In this document: positions 1 to 9,033 of the stretch, piece after piece
Position numbering within the stretch: position 1 is the stretch's first letter
Layout: each line of letters starts with the position of its first letter
Source: Streptomyces sp. AA1529
Lineage (GTDB): Bacteria; Actinomycetota; Actinomycetes; Streptomycetales; Streptomycetaceae
Length of the DNA stretch: 64,000 nt
Assembly (NCBI RefSeq): GCF_000280905.1
Contig: NZ_ALAP01000018.1
Coordinates: 148,129-212,128 of the forward strand
Direction: 5' to 3'
The notes under the pieces: model-generated
What the model was told of the DNA's origin: nothing
What the model saw: the letters and a program-made list of their open reading frames with translations, nothing else
Databases searched by the model: none
Program-made: the position numbers and the translations under genes

Positions 1-1514
1 CAGCGGTCGTGCGTCACCGCCACCACCGTCCCCTCGAATGCTTCCAGCCCCTCCTGCAACGCCTCCGCCGACTCCAGGTCCAGGTTGTCCGTCGGCTCGT
101 CCAGCAGCAGGGCCGTGGCCCCGGCCAGCTCCAGCAGCAGGATCTGGAAGCGCGCCTGCTGCCCGCCGGACAGCCGCTCGAAGGACAGCTGGGCCTGCCG
201 CGTCAGCTCGTACCGGCGCAGCACGGACATCGCGGCGCCGCGGTCCCGGGCATGCTCCTTCCACAGGATGTCCAGCAGGGTGCGGCCTTCCAGTTCGGGA
301 TGGGCATGGGTCTGCGCGAAGTGGCCCGGCACCACGCGGGCGCCCAGCTTCCAGACACCCGTGTGCGCCACCTCCCCACCCGCCAGCAGCCGCAGGAAGT
401 GCGACTTGCCCGAGCCGTTGGAGCCCAGCACGGCGACCCGCTCCCCGTAGAAGACCTCCAGATCGAAGGGGTGCATCAGGCCGGTCAGCTCCAGGCCCGC
501 ACAGGTGACCGCCCGCACCCCGGTACGGCCGCCCCGCAGCCGCATCCGGATGTCCTGCTCACGCGGCGGCTCCAGCGGCGGCCCCGCCTCCTCGAACTTC
601 TGCAGCCTGGTGCGGGCCGCCTGCAGCCGCGAGGCCATGTCGGAGTTGAAGGCGGCCTTCTGCTTGTACATGACCACCAGCCGTTTGAGCTTCGCGTGCT
701 CCTCGTCCCAGCGCCGCCGCAACTCCTCGAACCGCGCGAACCGCTCCCGGCGCGCCGCGTGGTACGTCTCGAAGCCGCCTCCGTGCACCCACACGTCGCT
801 GCCCGCGGCCCCCGGCTCCACGCTGACGATGCGGTCGGCGGCCCGGGCCAGCAGCTCCCGGTCGTGGGAGATGAACAGCACCGTCTTGGCCGTCTCGCGG
901 AGCCGGTCCTCCAGCCACCGCTTGCCGGGGACGTCCAGATAGTTGTCCGGCTCGTCCAGCAGCAGCACCTCGTCCGTGCCGCGCAGCAGCGACTCCAGGA
1001 CGAGCCGCTTCTGCTCGCCGCCGGAGAGGGTGCGCACCTGCCGCCACTGCGCCTTGTCGTAGGGGGCGCCCAGCGCGGCGACCGTGCACACGTCCCACAG
1101 CGTCTCCGCCTCGTACCCGCGCGCCTCCGCCCAGTCGGCGAGCGCCTGCGCGTACTGCATCTGCGCCGCCTCGTCGTCGACGGTCATCACCGCGTACTCG
1201 GCGTCGTCCAGCGCCCGGGCCGCCGCCCTGATCCGCGGGTGCGCCACGGAGACCAGCAGGTCGCGGACCGTGCTCTCGTCCCGGACGCTGCCCACGAACT
1301 GCGGCATCACCCCCAGACCGCCGCTGACGGTCACCGTGCCGGCGTCCGGGGTGATCTCCCCGGCGATCAGCCGCAGCAGCGTCGTCTTGCCCGCGCCGTT
1401 CGCCCCCACCAGCGCCACCGAGGAGCCCTCGCCCACACGTAGCGACGCATCGTCGAAGAGCGCTCTCCCATCGGGCAGCAGGAAATCCAGGTGCGCGACT
1501 TCGACATGTCCCAT
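1..1514 (-). CDS. ABC-F family ATPase, C-terminal end outside the window
   Basis: Soluble protein with two ATP-binding cassettes and no membrane segments, the layout of ABC-F proteins, which act on the ribosome as translation factors or protect it from antibiotics. From the start chosen at 1514 (MGHVEVAHLD) the first cassette has Walker A GANGAGKT at residues 37-44, the signature LSGGEQ and Walker B followed by DEPDNYLD. A charged linker (KLKRLVVMYKQKA) leads to a second cassette with GSNGSGKS, LSGGQQ and DEPTDNLD. Translation runs off the left edge just after the switch sequence VTHDR, so only the last residues are missing. A GTG at 1529 is an alternative start; neither start has a good ribosome site. 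The neighbour at 1581 is divergent. Whether this is a resistance or housekeeping ABC-F cannot be decided from sequence alone. Confidence 0.9.
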   Translation of the reverse strand, partial: MGHVEVAHLDFLLPDGRALFDDASLRVGEGSSVALVGANGAGKTTLLRLIAGEITPDAGTVTVSGGLGVMPQFVGSVRDESTVRDLLVSVAHPRIRAAARALDDAEYAVMTVDDEAAQMQYAQALADWAEARGYEAETLWDVCTVAALGAPYDKAQWRQVRTLSGGEQKRLVLESLLRGTDEVLLLDEPDNYLDVPGKRWLEDRLRETAKTVLFISHDRELLARAADRIVSVEPGAAGSDVWVHGGGFETYHAARRERFARFEELRRRWDEEHAKLKRLVVMYKQKAAFNSDMASRLQAARTRLQKFEEAGPPLEPPREQDIRMRLRGGRTGVRAVTCAGLELTGLMHPFDLEVFYGERVAVLGSNGSGKSHFLRLLAGGEVAHTGVWKLGARVVPGHFAQTHAHPELEGRTLLDILWKEHARDRGAAMSVLRRYELTRQAQLSFERLSGGQQARFQILLLELAGATALLLDEPTDNLDLESAEALQEGLEAFEGTVVAVTHDR

Positions 1515-1568
1515 GAAGCCGATTGTCACGGTCCGACGACGCCCGATCCAAGCGAATATCACGCGCAA

Positions 1569-1580
1569 TAGGATGCGGTC
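1569..1580 (+). promoter_or_regulatory. candidate leaderless promoter -10 for the membrane protein at 1581
   Basis: TAGGAT at 1569-1574 fits the TANNNT -10 pattern and ends six bases before the ATG at 1581, which has no ribosome-binding site. This suggests transcription starts at or next to the A of the ATG. No convincing -35 is visible. Confidence 0.45.
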
Positions 1581-2501
1581 ATGAGCTTTGGTCAGGGGGG
1601 ACCTCCGTGGGGTTCCCAAGGCGGACCCGACGGGCACTGGGGCGACGGCCCCGGCCAGCACGACTCCGGACACCTCGGCGGACCGGCCCCCGACTGGGCG
1701 GCACTCGCCGAGCAGGCCGAGCGCAGCCGCGCCCGGCGGCGGCGCTGGCTGATGGCGGGCGGCGGAGCCCTGGCGACCGCCGCCGTGGCGGGCATCGTCG
1801 CGGTGGCCGTCGTCAACGAGAACGGTTCGCAGGCCTCCGACAAGCCCTCGGAGAGCCTGCCGCCCTCCTCCAGCGTCCCGCCGGGCGAGAAGGACCCGGA
1901 ACCGACCTTCAAGAACGAGCCGCCGCCCCCGGCGCCGCCGCGGGACTTCATCTCGGACGCCTCCCGGGACAAGGCCCCGCTGAGCGCCAAGACGCTCTAC
2001 CCCACCCGCCGCGTCACCATCAACGACCGCCCCTACAAGCTGGCGGAGACCGACTCCAGCAAGAACTGCGCGGCGGCCGCGCACGCGGGGCTGGGCCCGG
2101 TGCTGACCCGCAACAACTGCACCGCCCTCTTCCGTGCCACCTACACCCACGACGGCATCGCCGTCACCGTGGGGATAGCCGTCTTCAAGGACGCCGCCAC
2201 CGCCGAGAAGGTCAAGAAGCAGTACCAGCCCAACCTGGTCGCGCTCCCCGGCGGCGGCGTCCCCGACTTCTGCCGTACGGTCACCTGCCGCACCACGGCC
2301 AACTCGCTGGGCCGGTACGCGTACTTCACCATCGCCGGACGCACCGACGGACAGCCTTCCGGAGCGGGCGACAAGAAGGCCCAGCAGGCCGCCCTCGACG
2401 GCTCCAACTACGCCTACGCGCGGGTCCTCAAGCGCGGCAAGGACCAGTCGGAGGCGGCGGCGAAGTCCCCGGAACCGGAGAAGTCCTCCGAGTCGGACTG
2501 A
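1581..2501 (+). CDS. single-pass membrane protein with extracytoplasmic Cys-containing domain
   Basis: The 306-residue protein has a Gly/Pro-rich cytoplasmic N-terminus (residues 1-45), a basic stop-transfer cluster RARRRR, one transmembrane helix at about 56-78 and a Pro/Ser-rich external linker. The outer domain (about 110-290) contains four cysteines (in SKNCAA, NNCTAL and the FCRTVTC pair) that could form disulfides. It ends in a charged Ser/Glu tail. I recognise the type from Streptomyces genomes, where such proteins sit near truA, but know no function. It is divergent from the ABC-F gene and convergent with truA. Confidence 0.8.
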   Translation: MSFGQGGPPWGSQGGPDGHWGDGPGQHDSGHLGGPAPDWAALAEQAERSRARRRRWLMAGGGALATAAVAGIVAVAVVNENGSQASDKPSESLPPSSSVPPGEKDPEPTFKNEPPPPAPPRDFISDASRDKAPLSAKTLYPTRRVTINDRPYKLAETDSSKNCAAAAHAGLGPVLTRNNCTALFRATYTHDGIAVTVGIAVFKDAATAEKVKKQYQPNLVALPGGGVPDFCRTVTCRTTANSLGRYAYFTIAGRTDGQPSGAGDKKAQQAALDGSNYAYARVLKRGKDQSEAAAKSPEPEKSSESD

Positions 2502-2616
2502 CCGGCGGAGCGTCCCGGCGGGTACCCATGGGGCTCGCCCCGCCCGAGAGCCACCCGCGCCCGGCCGGGCGACCACACGCTCGGCAGGGCGACCATGCGC
2601 CGGGCGGGGCGACCGC

Positions 2617-2659
2617 GCACCGCGGCACTCGACCGCGGGCACCGCGGCACTCGACCGCG
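2617..2659. repeat. two-copy 21-bp direct repeat
   Basis: The sequence beginning gcaccgcggcactcg occurs at 2617-2637 and again at 2639-2659, a 22-base period, in the 184-base gap between two convergent genes. No other feature is apparent there. Confidence 0.7.
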
Positions 2660-2685
2660 CCGCCGCGCGGCACCCCGTCGCACCG

Positions 2686-3546
2686 TCAGCAGCAGCCCGC
2701 GGCGGCGCCCCGGCCGGGCAGCGGGGGAAGGGTGCGCTTGTTGCGGGAGGCCAGGTTGCGGGCCGCCAGCTCCGAGTCCGCCGGGTAGCCCACCTCCTCC
2801 AGGGTGAGGCCGTGCGGGCGCACCACATGGACGGCGGAGTCCCGCACGCCCGCGGCCAGCACCCGCGCGGGCCACTCCGGGGGGCGGTGGCCGTCGCCCA
2901 CGAAGAGCATGGCGCCCACCAGGGCGCGCACCATGTTGTGGCAGAACGCGTCGGCCCGCACGGTCGCCTCCAGCACCCCGTCCGGACGGCGGACCCAGGC
3001 CAGCTCCTGCAGCGTGCGGATGGTCGTCGCGCCCTCGCGCTTCTTGCAGTACGCCGCGAAGTCGTGCTCCCCCAGCAGCCCGCGGGCCGCCTCGTTCATG
3101 GCGTCCAGGTCCAGCGGCCAGTTGTGCCAGAGCACATGGCCGCGCAGCAGCGGATCGGCGCCCCCGGGATGGTCGGTGACCCGGTAGGCGTAGCGCCGCC
3201 AGACGGCCGAGAAGCGCGCGTCGAAGTGCGGCGGCGCCTCGCCGACGCGGCGCACCCGGACGTCCATCGGGAGCCGGCCCGCCAGCCGGCGCAGCAGCTG
3301 CGTGCCGTGCTCGGCCCACACCGCGGCGGGCAGGTCGACGTGTGCGACCTGCCCTCTGGCGTGCACTCCCGCGTCGGTGCGCCCGGCGACGGTCAGCTCC
3401 GGGGTCTCCTCCCGCCGCAGGACGACCCGCAGCGCGTCCTCGATCTCGCCCTGGACCGTGCGCCGGCCGTGCTGCCGGGCCCATCCGGAGAACTCGCGTC
3501 CGTCGTAGGACACATCCAGCCGCACTCGCACCAGGTCGTTCGTCAC
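2686..3546 (-). CDS. truA: tRNA pseudouridine synthase A
   Basis: TruA converts uridines 38-40 in the tRNA anticodon stem to pseudouridine. The 286-residue product has the family motif [10 protein letters not shown] with catalytic Asp at residue 58, the N-terminal YDG(R)EFSGW segment and the C-terminal [14 protein letters not shown] motif. The C-terminus carries a short Gly/Ala tail ending in CC. It lies downstream of rplQ, as is usual in actinobacteria, but a strong hairpin at 3582-3623 separates the two. Start ATG at 3546. Confidence 0.96.
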   Translation of the reverse strand: MTNDLVRVRLDVSYDGREFSGWARQHGRRTVQGEIEDALRVVLRREETPELTVAGRTDAGVHARGQVAHVDLPAAVWAEHGTQLLRRLAGRLPMDVRVRRVGEAPPHFDARFSAVWRRYAYRVTDHPGGADPLLRGHVLWHNWPLDLDAMNEAARGLLGEHDFAAYCKKREGATTIRTLQELAWVRRPDGVLEATVRADAFCHNMVRALVGAMLFVGDGHRPPEWPARVLAAGVRDSAVHVVRPHGLTLEEVGYPADSELAARNLASRNKRTLPPLPGRGAAAGCC

Positions 3547-3560
3547 GGCCCGATCCTCTC

Positions 3561-3578
3561 ATCCGGCCCGGGCCGGAT
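3561..3578. promoter_or_regulatory. perfect 18-bp palindrome just upstream of truA
   Basis: ATCCGGCCC followed directly by GGGCCGGAT forms an 18-base perfect palindrome 15 bases upstream of the truA start. It could be an operator or a second hairpin after the rplQ terminator. The sequence does not decide. Confidence 0.4.
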
Positions 3579-3581
3579 ACG

Positions 3582-3623
3582 ACGAGTGGGCCCGCCCCCC
3601 GGCAGGGGAACGGGCCCACTCGT
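3582..3623 (-). terminator. rplQ terminator hairpin
   Basis: Arms acgagtgggcccg (3582-3594) and cgggcccactcgt (3611-3623) are perfect 13-bp complements, with a C-run/G-run inside the loop that can extend pairing. It starts 18 bases after the rplQ stop and probably ends the alpha-operon transcript before truA. Confidence 0.8.
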
Positions 3624-3641
3624 ATGTCAGCCGTGCGGTGC

Positions 3642-4133
3642 TCAGGCGTCCTTGGACTCGCCCTCGGCGTCGGCCGACTCCTTCTTCATGTCGGCGACGG
3701 CCTCGTCACCGGCGGCGTCCTTGGCGGAGCGCTTGGTCGCGGCCTCGGCCTCGCCGACCGCGGCCTGCTGCACGGTCAGCGGCTCCACCAGCTCGATGAC
3801 CGCCATCGGGGCGTTGTCGCCGCGACGGGGGCCGATCTTGGTGATGCGGGTGTAGCCACCGGGACGGTTCTCGTACCGGGGACCGATCTCGGTGAAGAGC
3901 GTGTGGACGACGCTCTTGTCCAGGACGGTGCGCATGACCTGGCGACGGTTGTGCAGGTCGCCCTTCTTCGCCTTGGTGATCAGACGCTCGGCGACCGGAC
4001 GCAGGCGGCGGGCCTTCGCCTCGGTCGTCGTGATGCGGCCGTGCTCGAACAGCGCGGTCGCCAGGTTGCCCAGCATCGCCTTCTGGTGTGCGGCGCTGCC
4101 GCCCAGACGGGGACCCTTGGAGGGCTTCGGCAT
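3642..4133 (-). CDS. rplQ: 50S ribosomal protein L17
   Basis: L17 lies at the exit of the large-subunit tunnel. The 163-residue product starts [13 protein letters not shown] and carries the family core through about residue 120 ([27 protein letters not shown]). An Ala/Glu/Lys-rich tail at 125-163 makes it longer than the E. coli protein, as is usual in Streptomyces. It is the last gene of the alpha operon, downstream of rpoA, and is followed by a strong terminator. Confidence 0.97.
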   Translation of the reverse strand: MPKPSKGPRLGGSAAHQKAMLGNLATALFEHGRITTTEAKARRLRPVAERLITKAKKGDLHNRRQVMRTVLDKSVVHTLFTEIGPRYENRPGGYTRITKIGPRRGDNAPMAVIELVEPLTVQQAAVGEAEAATKRSAKDAAGDEAVADMKKESADAEGESKDA

Positions 4134-4257
4134 GGTGTCTCTCCTTCGTTGTCACTGCACCGGCCGTGTCAGGCACCGGAGGCAGTCCCGGCCGTGCGAG
4201 GTACCGGGGAGGGGTTCGCGGGGGCTCCGGGCGGAGCCCCCGCCGGTCGGCAGTCGC

Positions 4258-5280
4258 TCAGTACTGCTCGGTCTCGACGAACCCGGCGTCCGCGTCGTCG
4301 TCGGCGCCGAAGGCGTCGGCGGCGGCGGTCGGGTCGAATCCGGGCGGGCTGTCCTTGAGGGCCAGACCCATCCCGGCCAGCTTCGCCTTGACCTCGTCGA
4401 TGGACTTCGCACCGAAGTTGCGGATGTCCAGCAGGTCGGCCTCGGAGCGGGCCACCAGCTCGCCCACCGAGTGGATGCCCTCGCGCTTGAGGCAGTTGTA
4501 GGAGCGGACCGTCAGCTCCAGCTCCTCGATCGGCAGCGCAAGGTCGGCCGCGAGGGCGGCGTCCGTCGGCGACGGGCCCATGTCGATGCCCTCGGCGTCG
4601 ACGTTCAGCTCGCGGGCCAGGCCGAACAGCTCGACCAGCGTCTTGCCCGCGGACGCCATGGCGTCGCGGGGCCGCATGGCCTGCTTGGTCTCGACGTCGA
4701 CGATCAGCTTGTCGAAGTCGGTGCGCTGCTCGACTCGGGTCGCCTCGACCTTGTAGGTGACCTTGAGGACGGGCGAGTAGATGGAGTCGACCGGGATCCG
4801 GCCGATCTCCTGGCCCACCTGCTTGTTCTGCACGGCGGAGACGTAGCCGCGACCGCGCTCGACGGTCAGCTCCATCTCCAGCTTGCCCTTGCCGTTCAGC
4901 GTGGCGAGGACCAGGTCCGGGTTGTGCACCTCGACACCGGCCGGCGGCGCGATGTCCGCGGCGGTGACCAGGCCCGGGCCCTGCTTGCGCAGGTACATCA
5001 CGACCGGCTCGTCGTGCTCGGAGGAGACGACGAGGGACTTGATGTTGAGGATGAGGTCGGTGACGTCCTCCTTGACGCCCGGCACGGTGGAGAACTCGTG
5101 CAGGACACCGTCGATCCGGATGCTGGTCACGGCAGCACCGGGGATCGAGGAGAGGAGCGTACGACGCAGGGAGTTACCGAGGGTGTAGCCGAAGCCCGGC
5201 TCCAGCGGCTCGATCACGAACCGGGAGCGGAACTCGTCGACGACCTCTTCGGTCAGGGAAGGGCGCTGAGCGATCAGCAT
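4258..5280 (-). CDS. rpoA: DNA-directed RNA polymerase subunit alpha
   Basis: The alpha dimer scaffolds RNA polymerase assembly and its C-terminal domain contacts UP elements and activators. The start is set at ATG 5280 ([12 protein letters not shown]), preceded by GGAGGAAAACATCTC; an upstream in-frame ATG at 5307 would add nine residues and has no such site. The 340-residue product has the N-terminal assembly domain ([20 protein letters not shown]), the C-terminal helix-hairpin-helix domain at about 245-315 ([29 protein letters not shown]) and an acidic tail ([14 protein letters not shown]). It follows rpsD and precedes rplQ. Confidence 0.98.
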   Translation of the reverse strand: MLIAQRPSLTEEVVDEFRSRFVIEPLEPGFGYTLGNSLRRTLLSSIPGAAVTSIRIDGVLHEFSTVPGVKEDVTDLILNIKSLVVSSEHDEPVVMYLRKQGPGLVTAADIAPPAGVEVHNPDLVLATLNGKGKLEMELTVERGRGYVSAVQNKQVGQEIGRIPVDSIYSPVLKVTYKVEATRVEQRTDFDKLIVDVETKQAMRPRDAMASAGKTLVELFGLARELNVDAEGIDMGPSPTDAALAADLALPIEELELTVRSYNCLKREGIHSVGELVARSEADLLDIRNFGAKSIDEVKAKLAGMGLALKDSPPGFDPTAAADAFGADDDADAGFVETEQY

Positions 5281-5429
5281 GAGATGTTTTCCTCCAGTTT
5301 TCGGCAACCGCTATTTGATGCCGGTACTGCAAGGGTACGGGCGGTCCGGCCGAAACCGGCCGGAACCGCCCCGCACCCGAGTGAGCGGACCCGGCGGACC
5401 CGGGCACGCTCGACGATCAGCCGCCTCGG

Positions 5430-6056
5430 CTACTTCGAGTACAGCTCGACGATGAGCTGCTCCTGCACCTGGGTGTCGATCACCTGGCGCTCGGGCATCG
5501 AGTGGACGAGGATCCGCATCTTCGCCGGAATGGACTCCAGCCACGCCGGAACGGTCTTCTCGCCGGCCTCCGCAGCCGCCACCTGGAAGGGGGTCAGGTT
5601 ACGGGAGGACGGACGGACCTCGACGATGTCGTTGACGGAGACCCGCGCCGAGGGGATGTCGGTCTTGCGACCGTTCAGCGCGATGTGACCGTGCTTGACG
5701 AGCTGGCGGGCGTGGTCCCGGGACTTGGCGAAGCCGGCCCGGTACACGACGTTGTCCAGACGGGTCTCCAGAATCCGCAGCAGGTTCTCACCCGTCTTGC
5801 CCTGCTGTCGGTTGGCCTCGTTGAAGTACCCGCGGAACTGCTTCTCCAGCACGCCGTAGATACGGGCGGCCTTCTGCTTCTCGCGCTTCTGCAGCAGGTA
5901 CTCGGAGTCCTTGGTGCGCCCGCGCCCGTGCTCACCCGGGGGGTAAGGACGGATCTCGATCGGGCACTTCGCGCTCTCGCACTTAGCTCCCTTGAGGAAG
6001 AGCTTCTGCTTCTCCCGACGGCAACGCTTGCAGTCGGCCCCGGTGTAACGCGCCAT
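5430..6056 (-). CDS. rpsD: 30S ribosomal protein S4, zinc-binding (four-cysteine) form
   Basis: S4 is a primary 16S-binding protein that starts assembly of the 30S body. The 208-residue product begins MARYTGADCKRC and has cysteines at 9, 12, 26 and 31 (C-X2-C-X13-C-X4-C), a likely zinc knuckle. The S4 RNA-binding domain follows (RLDNVVYRAGFAKSRDHARQLVKHGHI). It sits between rpsK and rpoA, the ancestral alpha-operon position. From memory, S. coelicolor lacks rpsD here and has a cysteine-free S4 elsewhere, which makes this arrangement informative about lineage. Confidence 0.96.
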   Translation of the reverse strand: MARYTGADCKRCRREKQKLFLKGAKCESAKCPIEIRPYPPGEHGRGRTKDSEYLLQKREKQKAARIYGVLEKQFRGYFNEANRQQGKTGENLLRILETRLDNVVYRAGFAKSRDHARQLVKHGHIALNGRKTDIPSARVSVNDIVEVRPSSRNLTPFQVAAAEAGEKTVPAWLESIPAKMRILVHSMPERQVIDTQVQEQLIVELYSK

Positions 6057-6081
6057 GTGTGGTGATCTCCTACTTCAGTTC

Positions 6082-6486
6082 TCAGACCCGGCGACGCTTC
6101 GGCGGGCGGCAGCCGTTGTGCGGGGTGGGGGTGACGTCCTGGATGGAGCCGACCTCGAGGCCGGTGGCCTGGAGCGAGCGGATCGCGGTCTCACGGCCGG
6201 AGCCGGGACCCTTGACGAAGACGTCGACCTTCCGCATGCCGTGCTCCTGCGCGCGGCGCGCCGCGTTCTCGGCGGCCATCTGCGCGGCGAACGGCGTCGA
6301 CTTGCGCGAGCCCTTGAAGCCGACGTGGCCGGCGGAAGCCCAGGAGATCACGTTGCCGGTCGGGTCGGTGATCGAAACGATGGTGTTGTTGAACGTGCTC
6401 TTGATGTGAGCGTGCCCGTGGGCAACGTTCTTCTTCTCCTTGCGGCGCACCTTCTTGGCGCCGGCCGTACGGCCCTTCGGAGGCAT
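6082..6486 (-). CDS. rpsK: 30S ribosomal protein S11
   Basis: S11 is part of the platform of the small subunit near the mRNA exit site. The 134-residue product contains the conserved [21 protein letters not shown] segment, the [12 protein letters not shown] region and the basic C-terminus [11 protein letters not shown]. The basic N-terminal extension ([21 protein letters not shown]) is typical of actinobacteria. It lies between rpsM and rpsD. Confidence 0.98.
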   Translation of the reverse strand: MPPKGRTAGAKKVRRKEKKNVAHGHAHIKSTFNNTIVSITDPTGNVISWASAGHVGFKGSRKSTPFAAQMAAENAARRAQEHGMRKVDVFVKGPGSGRETAIRSLQATGLEVGSIQDVTPTPHNGCRPPKRRRV

Positions 6487-6553
6487 ATAGAGATAACTCC
6501 CGTGAGGTGGTCGGTCCTACAACGCGGACCGCTTGCAGCGTGTCCGGTGTGGA

Positions 6554-6934
6554 CTACTTCTTGCCCGGCTTCTTCTTGCCGGCGATGGCGCGACGCGGGC
6601 CCTTACGGGTGCGGGCGTTGGTCTTCGTGCGCTGGCCGTGGACCGGGAGACCGCGCCGGTGACGCAGGCCCTCGTAGCAGCCGATCTCCACCTTGCGGCG
6701 GATGTCGGCCTGGATCTCACGGCGGAGGTCACCCTCGACCTGGAGGTTGTTGTCCACGTATTCGCGGAGCTTGACCATCTCCTCCTCGTCCAGGTCCCGG
6801 ACGCGGGTGTCCGGGCTGACCCCGGTCTCGCGCAGGGTCTGCTGGGCAAGGGTGCGGCCGATGCCGAAGACGTAGGTGAGGGCGACCTCGACGCGCTTCT
6901 CGCGCGGGAGGTCGACGCCAGCGAGGCGTGCCAT
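6554..6934 (-). CDS. rpsM: 30S ribosomal protein S13
   Basis: S13 sits in the head of the 30S subunit, bridges to the 50S and contacts P-site tRNA through its C-terminal tail. The 126-residue product starts [19 protein letters not shown], contains the helix-two-turn-helix region ([13 protein letters not shown]) and ends in a Lys/Arg/Gly tail ([18 protein letters not shown]). It is the first larger gene after rpmJ in the alpha operon. Confidence 0.98.
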   Translation of the reverse strand: MARLAGVDLPREKRVEVALTYVFGIGRTLAQQTLRETGVSPDTRVRDLDEEEMVKLREYVDNNLQVEGDLRREIQADIRRKVEIGCYEGLRHRRGLPVHGQRTKTNARTRKGPRRAIAGKKKPGKK

Positions 6935-7108
6935 GGATGTGGCTCCTGATGATTTCGTCGGAGGTCTGAAGCAGTCCCGCTCCCGTCCCCTGGAGGGCGG
7001 GTCCCCGGCCTCCGACCGGGGGTGTCGACACCGTGTACGGCGCCGGGTCCTGCTTATGCAACTGTTGCTCGCGTCGCGCGAAGGAACTGCGAAAGGCAGG
7101 TCGTCTAG

Positions 7109-7222
7109 TCAGCCCTGGCGCTGCTTGTGGCGCAGGTTGTCACAAATGACCATGACCCGGCCGTGGCGGCGGATCACCTTGCACTTGTCGCAGATCTTCT
7201 TGACGCTCGGCTTGACCTTCAT
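7109..7222 (-). CDS. rpmJ: 50S ribosomal protein L36, zinc-binding form
   Basis: This 37-residue protein begins [15 protein letters not shown] and ends in LRHKQRQG. Cys11, Cys14, Cys27 and His32 form the zinc ribbon of the C+ type of L36, the kind replaced by a zinc-free paralogue during zinc starvation in some actinobacteria. It lies between infA and rpsM. Confidence 0.97.
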   Translation of the reverse strand: MKVKPSVKKICDKCKVIRRHGRVMVICDNLRHKQRQG

Positions 7223-7288
7223 GGTGTGAGGTTCTCCGGGTCTGGCCTTCTCCCCACGGGAGCGGGGAAGCCGGCACGATCTGTCGAT

Positions 7289-7510
7289 CTACTTGTAGCG
7301 GTAGACGATCCGTCCGCGCGTCAGGTCGTAGGGAGACAGCTCCACCACGACCCGGTCGTCGGGAAGGATACGGATGTAGTGCATCCGCATCTTGCCGCTG
7401 ATGTGCGCGAGGACCTGGTGCCCGTTCTGGAGCTCAACCTTGAACATCGCGTTCGGGAGAGACTCGACGACGGTGCCCTCGATCTCGATGGCCCCTTGTT
7501 TTTTGGCCAT
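7289..7510 (-). CDS. infA: translation initiation factor IF-1
   Basis: IF-1 occupies the A site of the 30S subunit during initiation. The 73-residue S1/OB-fold product starts [21 protein letters not shown] and contains [19 protein letters not shown]. The start is placed at ATG 7510, preceded by a GGAAGGTGA element; an in-frame ATG at 7525 would add five residues and is unlikely. A candidate promoter lies at 7597-7627, so infA may head the alpha-operon transcript. Confidence 0.97.
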   Translation of the reverse strand: MAKKQGAIEIEGTVVESLPNAMFKVELQNGHQVLAHISGKMRMHYIRILPDDRVVVELSPYDLTRGRIVYRYK

Positions 7511-7596
7511 GCTTGAGCGCTTCACCTTCCGGGATCGGCTACCTGGGAGGCCCTGGCTCTCCGGTTGGCAAACGGGTACACCTGGGCCGACGAGCC

Positions 7597-7627
7597 AGTC
7601 TACGACACCGCTCCCCGAATAGACGAA
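7597..7627 (-). promoter_or_regulatory. candidate promoter upstream of infA
   Basis: On the minus strand TAGACT (7602-7597) fits the -10 pattern, with TTCGTC (7627-7622) as a weak -35 at 19 bases. The leader to the infA start would be about 80 bases. Confidence 0.4.
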
Positions 7628-7797
7628 TCGGGGGAGTCTCCCCGCGGCGCGCGCTGCTTAATCCGCCGAGCCGCGATCCGGCCCGATTCACCCGGGCGGG
7701 TGCTCCGGAGTGGCTCCGGGGCAGGAATCCCCGGGGCCCGGACGGAGGACCGGGCGCGCGCCGGCGGCGGCCGGACCGCTCGGCGACGGCCGCGCGC

Positions 7798-8634
7798 TCA
7801 GCCCAGCGGGTCCGGCGCGGCCTGGACACCGAGCTCGGCCAGCTTGGCGCGACCGGCGTCCGGCGCGGTCAGCACCAGCGGCCCCTGCTCGGTGAGGGCG
7901 ATCGAGTGCTCCCAGTGGGAGGACCAGGTGCCGTCGTTCGTCTTGACCGTCCAGTCGTCCGACAGCACATGCGTACGGGCCGTGCCCAGGCTCACCATCG
8001 GCTCGATGGCCAGGCACATCCCCGGCACCAGCTTCGGGCCCCGGCCGCGGCGCCGCTCGACGTAGTTCAGCAGATGCGGGTCCATGTGCATCTGCGAGCC
8101 GATGCCGTGGCCGCCGTAGTCCTCGATGATCCCGTACTTGCCGCCCGCCGGGCGCGGCTGCCGCCGGATGTAGCTCTCGATCGCCTTGGAGATGTCCACC
8201 AGCCGGTTGCCCTTGCGCATCGCGGCGATCCCGGCCCACATCGACTCCTCCGTCACCCGGCTGAGCTCGCGCAGCTCCGCCGAGTGCCCCTCGCCGACGA
8301 AGACGGTCAGCGCGGCATCCCCGTGCCAGCCGTCGATGATCGCGCCCGCGTCGATGGACAGCAGGTCACCGGCCTTGAGGACGGTCTCCTTGCTGGGGAT
8401 GCCGTGCACCACGACCTCGTTCACCGAGGTGCAGATGTTCCCGGGGAAGCCGCCGTACCCGAGGAAGTTCGGCTTCGCACCGTGGTCGGCCAGCACCTTC
8501 GCCGCGACCTCGTCCAGATCCTTCGTGGTCGCGCCGGGCACCGCGGCCTCGGCGCACGCCCGGTGCATGGCCGCGACGACCAGCCCCGCCTCGCGCATCT
8601 TCGCGATCTGCTCCGGGGTCTTGATCTCGACCAT
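7798..8634 (-). CDS. map: type I methionine aminopeptidase
   Basis: Map removes the initiator methionine from nascent proteins using two metal ions. The start is placed at ATG 8634 (MVEIKTPEQIAKMREAG), giving 278 residues. Metal ligands are visible: two Asp (SIDAGAIIDGWHGDAAL), His in GGHGIG, Glu in AIEPM and Glu in the C-terminal HWEHSIAL. The surface motif FPGNICTSVNEVVVHGIP is diagnostic. It lies between adk and infA, with about 400 bases to adk that contain a terminator, so it may have its own promoter. Confidence 0.97.
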   Translation of the reverse strand: MVEIKTPEQIAKMREAGLVVAAMHRACAEAAVPGATTKDLDEVAAKVLADHGAKPNFLGYGGFPGNICTSVNEVVVHGIPSKETVLKAGDLLSIDAGAIIDGWHGDAALTVFVGEGHSAELRELSRVTEESMWAGIAAMRKGNRLVDISKAIESYIRRQPRPAGGKYGIIEDYGGHGIGSQMHMDPHLLNYVERRRGRGPKLVPGMCLAIEPMVSLGTARTHVLSDDWTVKTNDGTWSSHWEHSIALTEQGPLVLTAPDAGRAKLAELGVQAAPDPLG

Positions 8635-9033
8635 GCCGACGTCCGCCTTCCCTGGCCGACGGCTCCCGCCGCCGACTGCTCCCTGTACGAAAACTGCCCC
8701 CACAAGTCTGCCAGCCCCGCTCCGGAGGCGGGAACGCCGTCCCGGCCACCGTTCCCCGGCGCAGCCAACCTGCCCCGCCGGTCCCCGGCGCGGCCACCTG
8801 CCGCCGGTCCCGGCCCGCGGGCGCGGGGGCCGCCGCCCGGCCGGGCCCGTCGCGGGCCGCGGTCGCACGGGCGCCGTCTCCCCTCCCGGTCCGGGCGACG
8901 CCCGCGGTCCGGAAGGCAGCCGGAACAGCCGACGGGGCCGGACCCCTGGTCCGGCCCCGTCGCAACGGCCGATGCCCGGCGCGGCGTGCACGCCCCGGGC
9001 TCCCGGGCGCCGCTCTCGCGCGCCCGGTCCCTG
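8635..9033. other. 400-base intergenic region between adk and map
   Basis: No gene is supported here. It is extremely GC-rich. The recognisable element is the hairpin at 8930-8961. A sequence reading TTGTGG, then 15 bases, then GTACAG on the minus strand around 8680-8705 could be a weak map promoter, but the match is poor. Confidence 0.5.
8930..8961 (-). terminator. terminator hairpin after adk
   Basis: gacggggccgg (8930-8940) pairs with ccggccccgtc (8951-8961). Pairing extends inward by gacc/ggtc around a single bulged G. It lies about 70 bases beyond the adk stop. Confidence 0.7.

Noticed and set aside
559..1551. 330-codon minus-strand frame overlapping the ABC-F gene
   Set aside because: Wrong frame. 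The adjacent frame of the same strand encodes both ABC cassettes.
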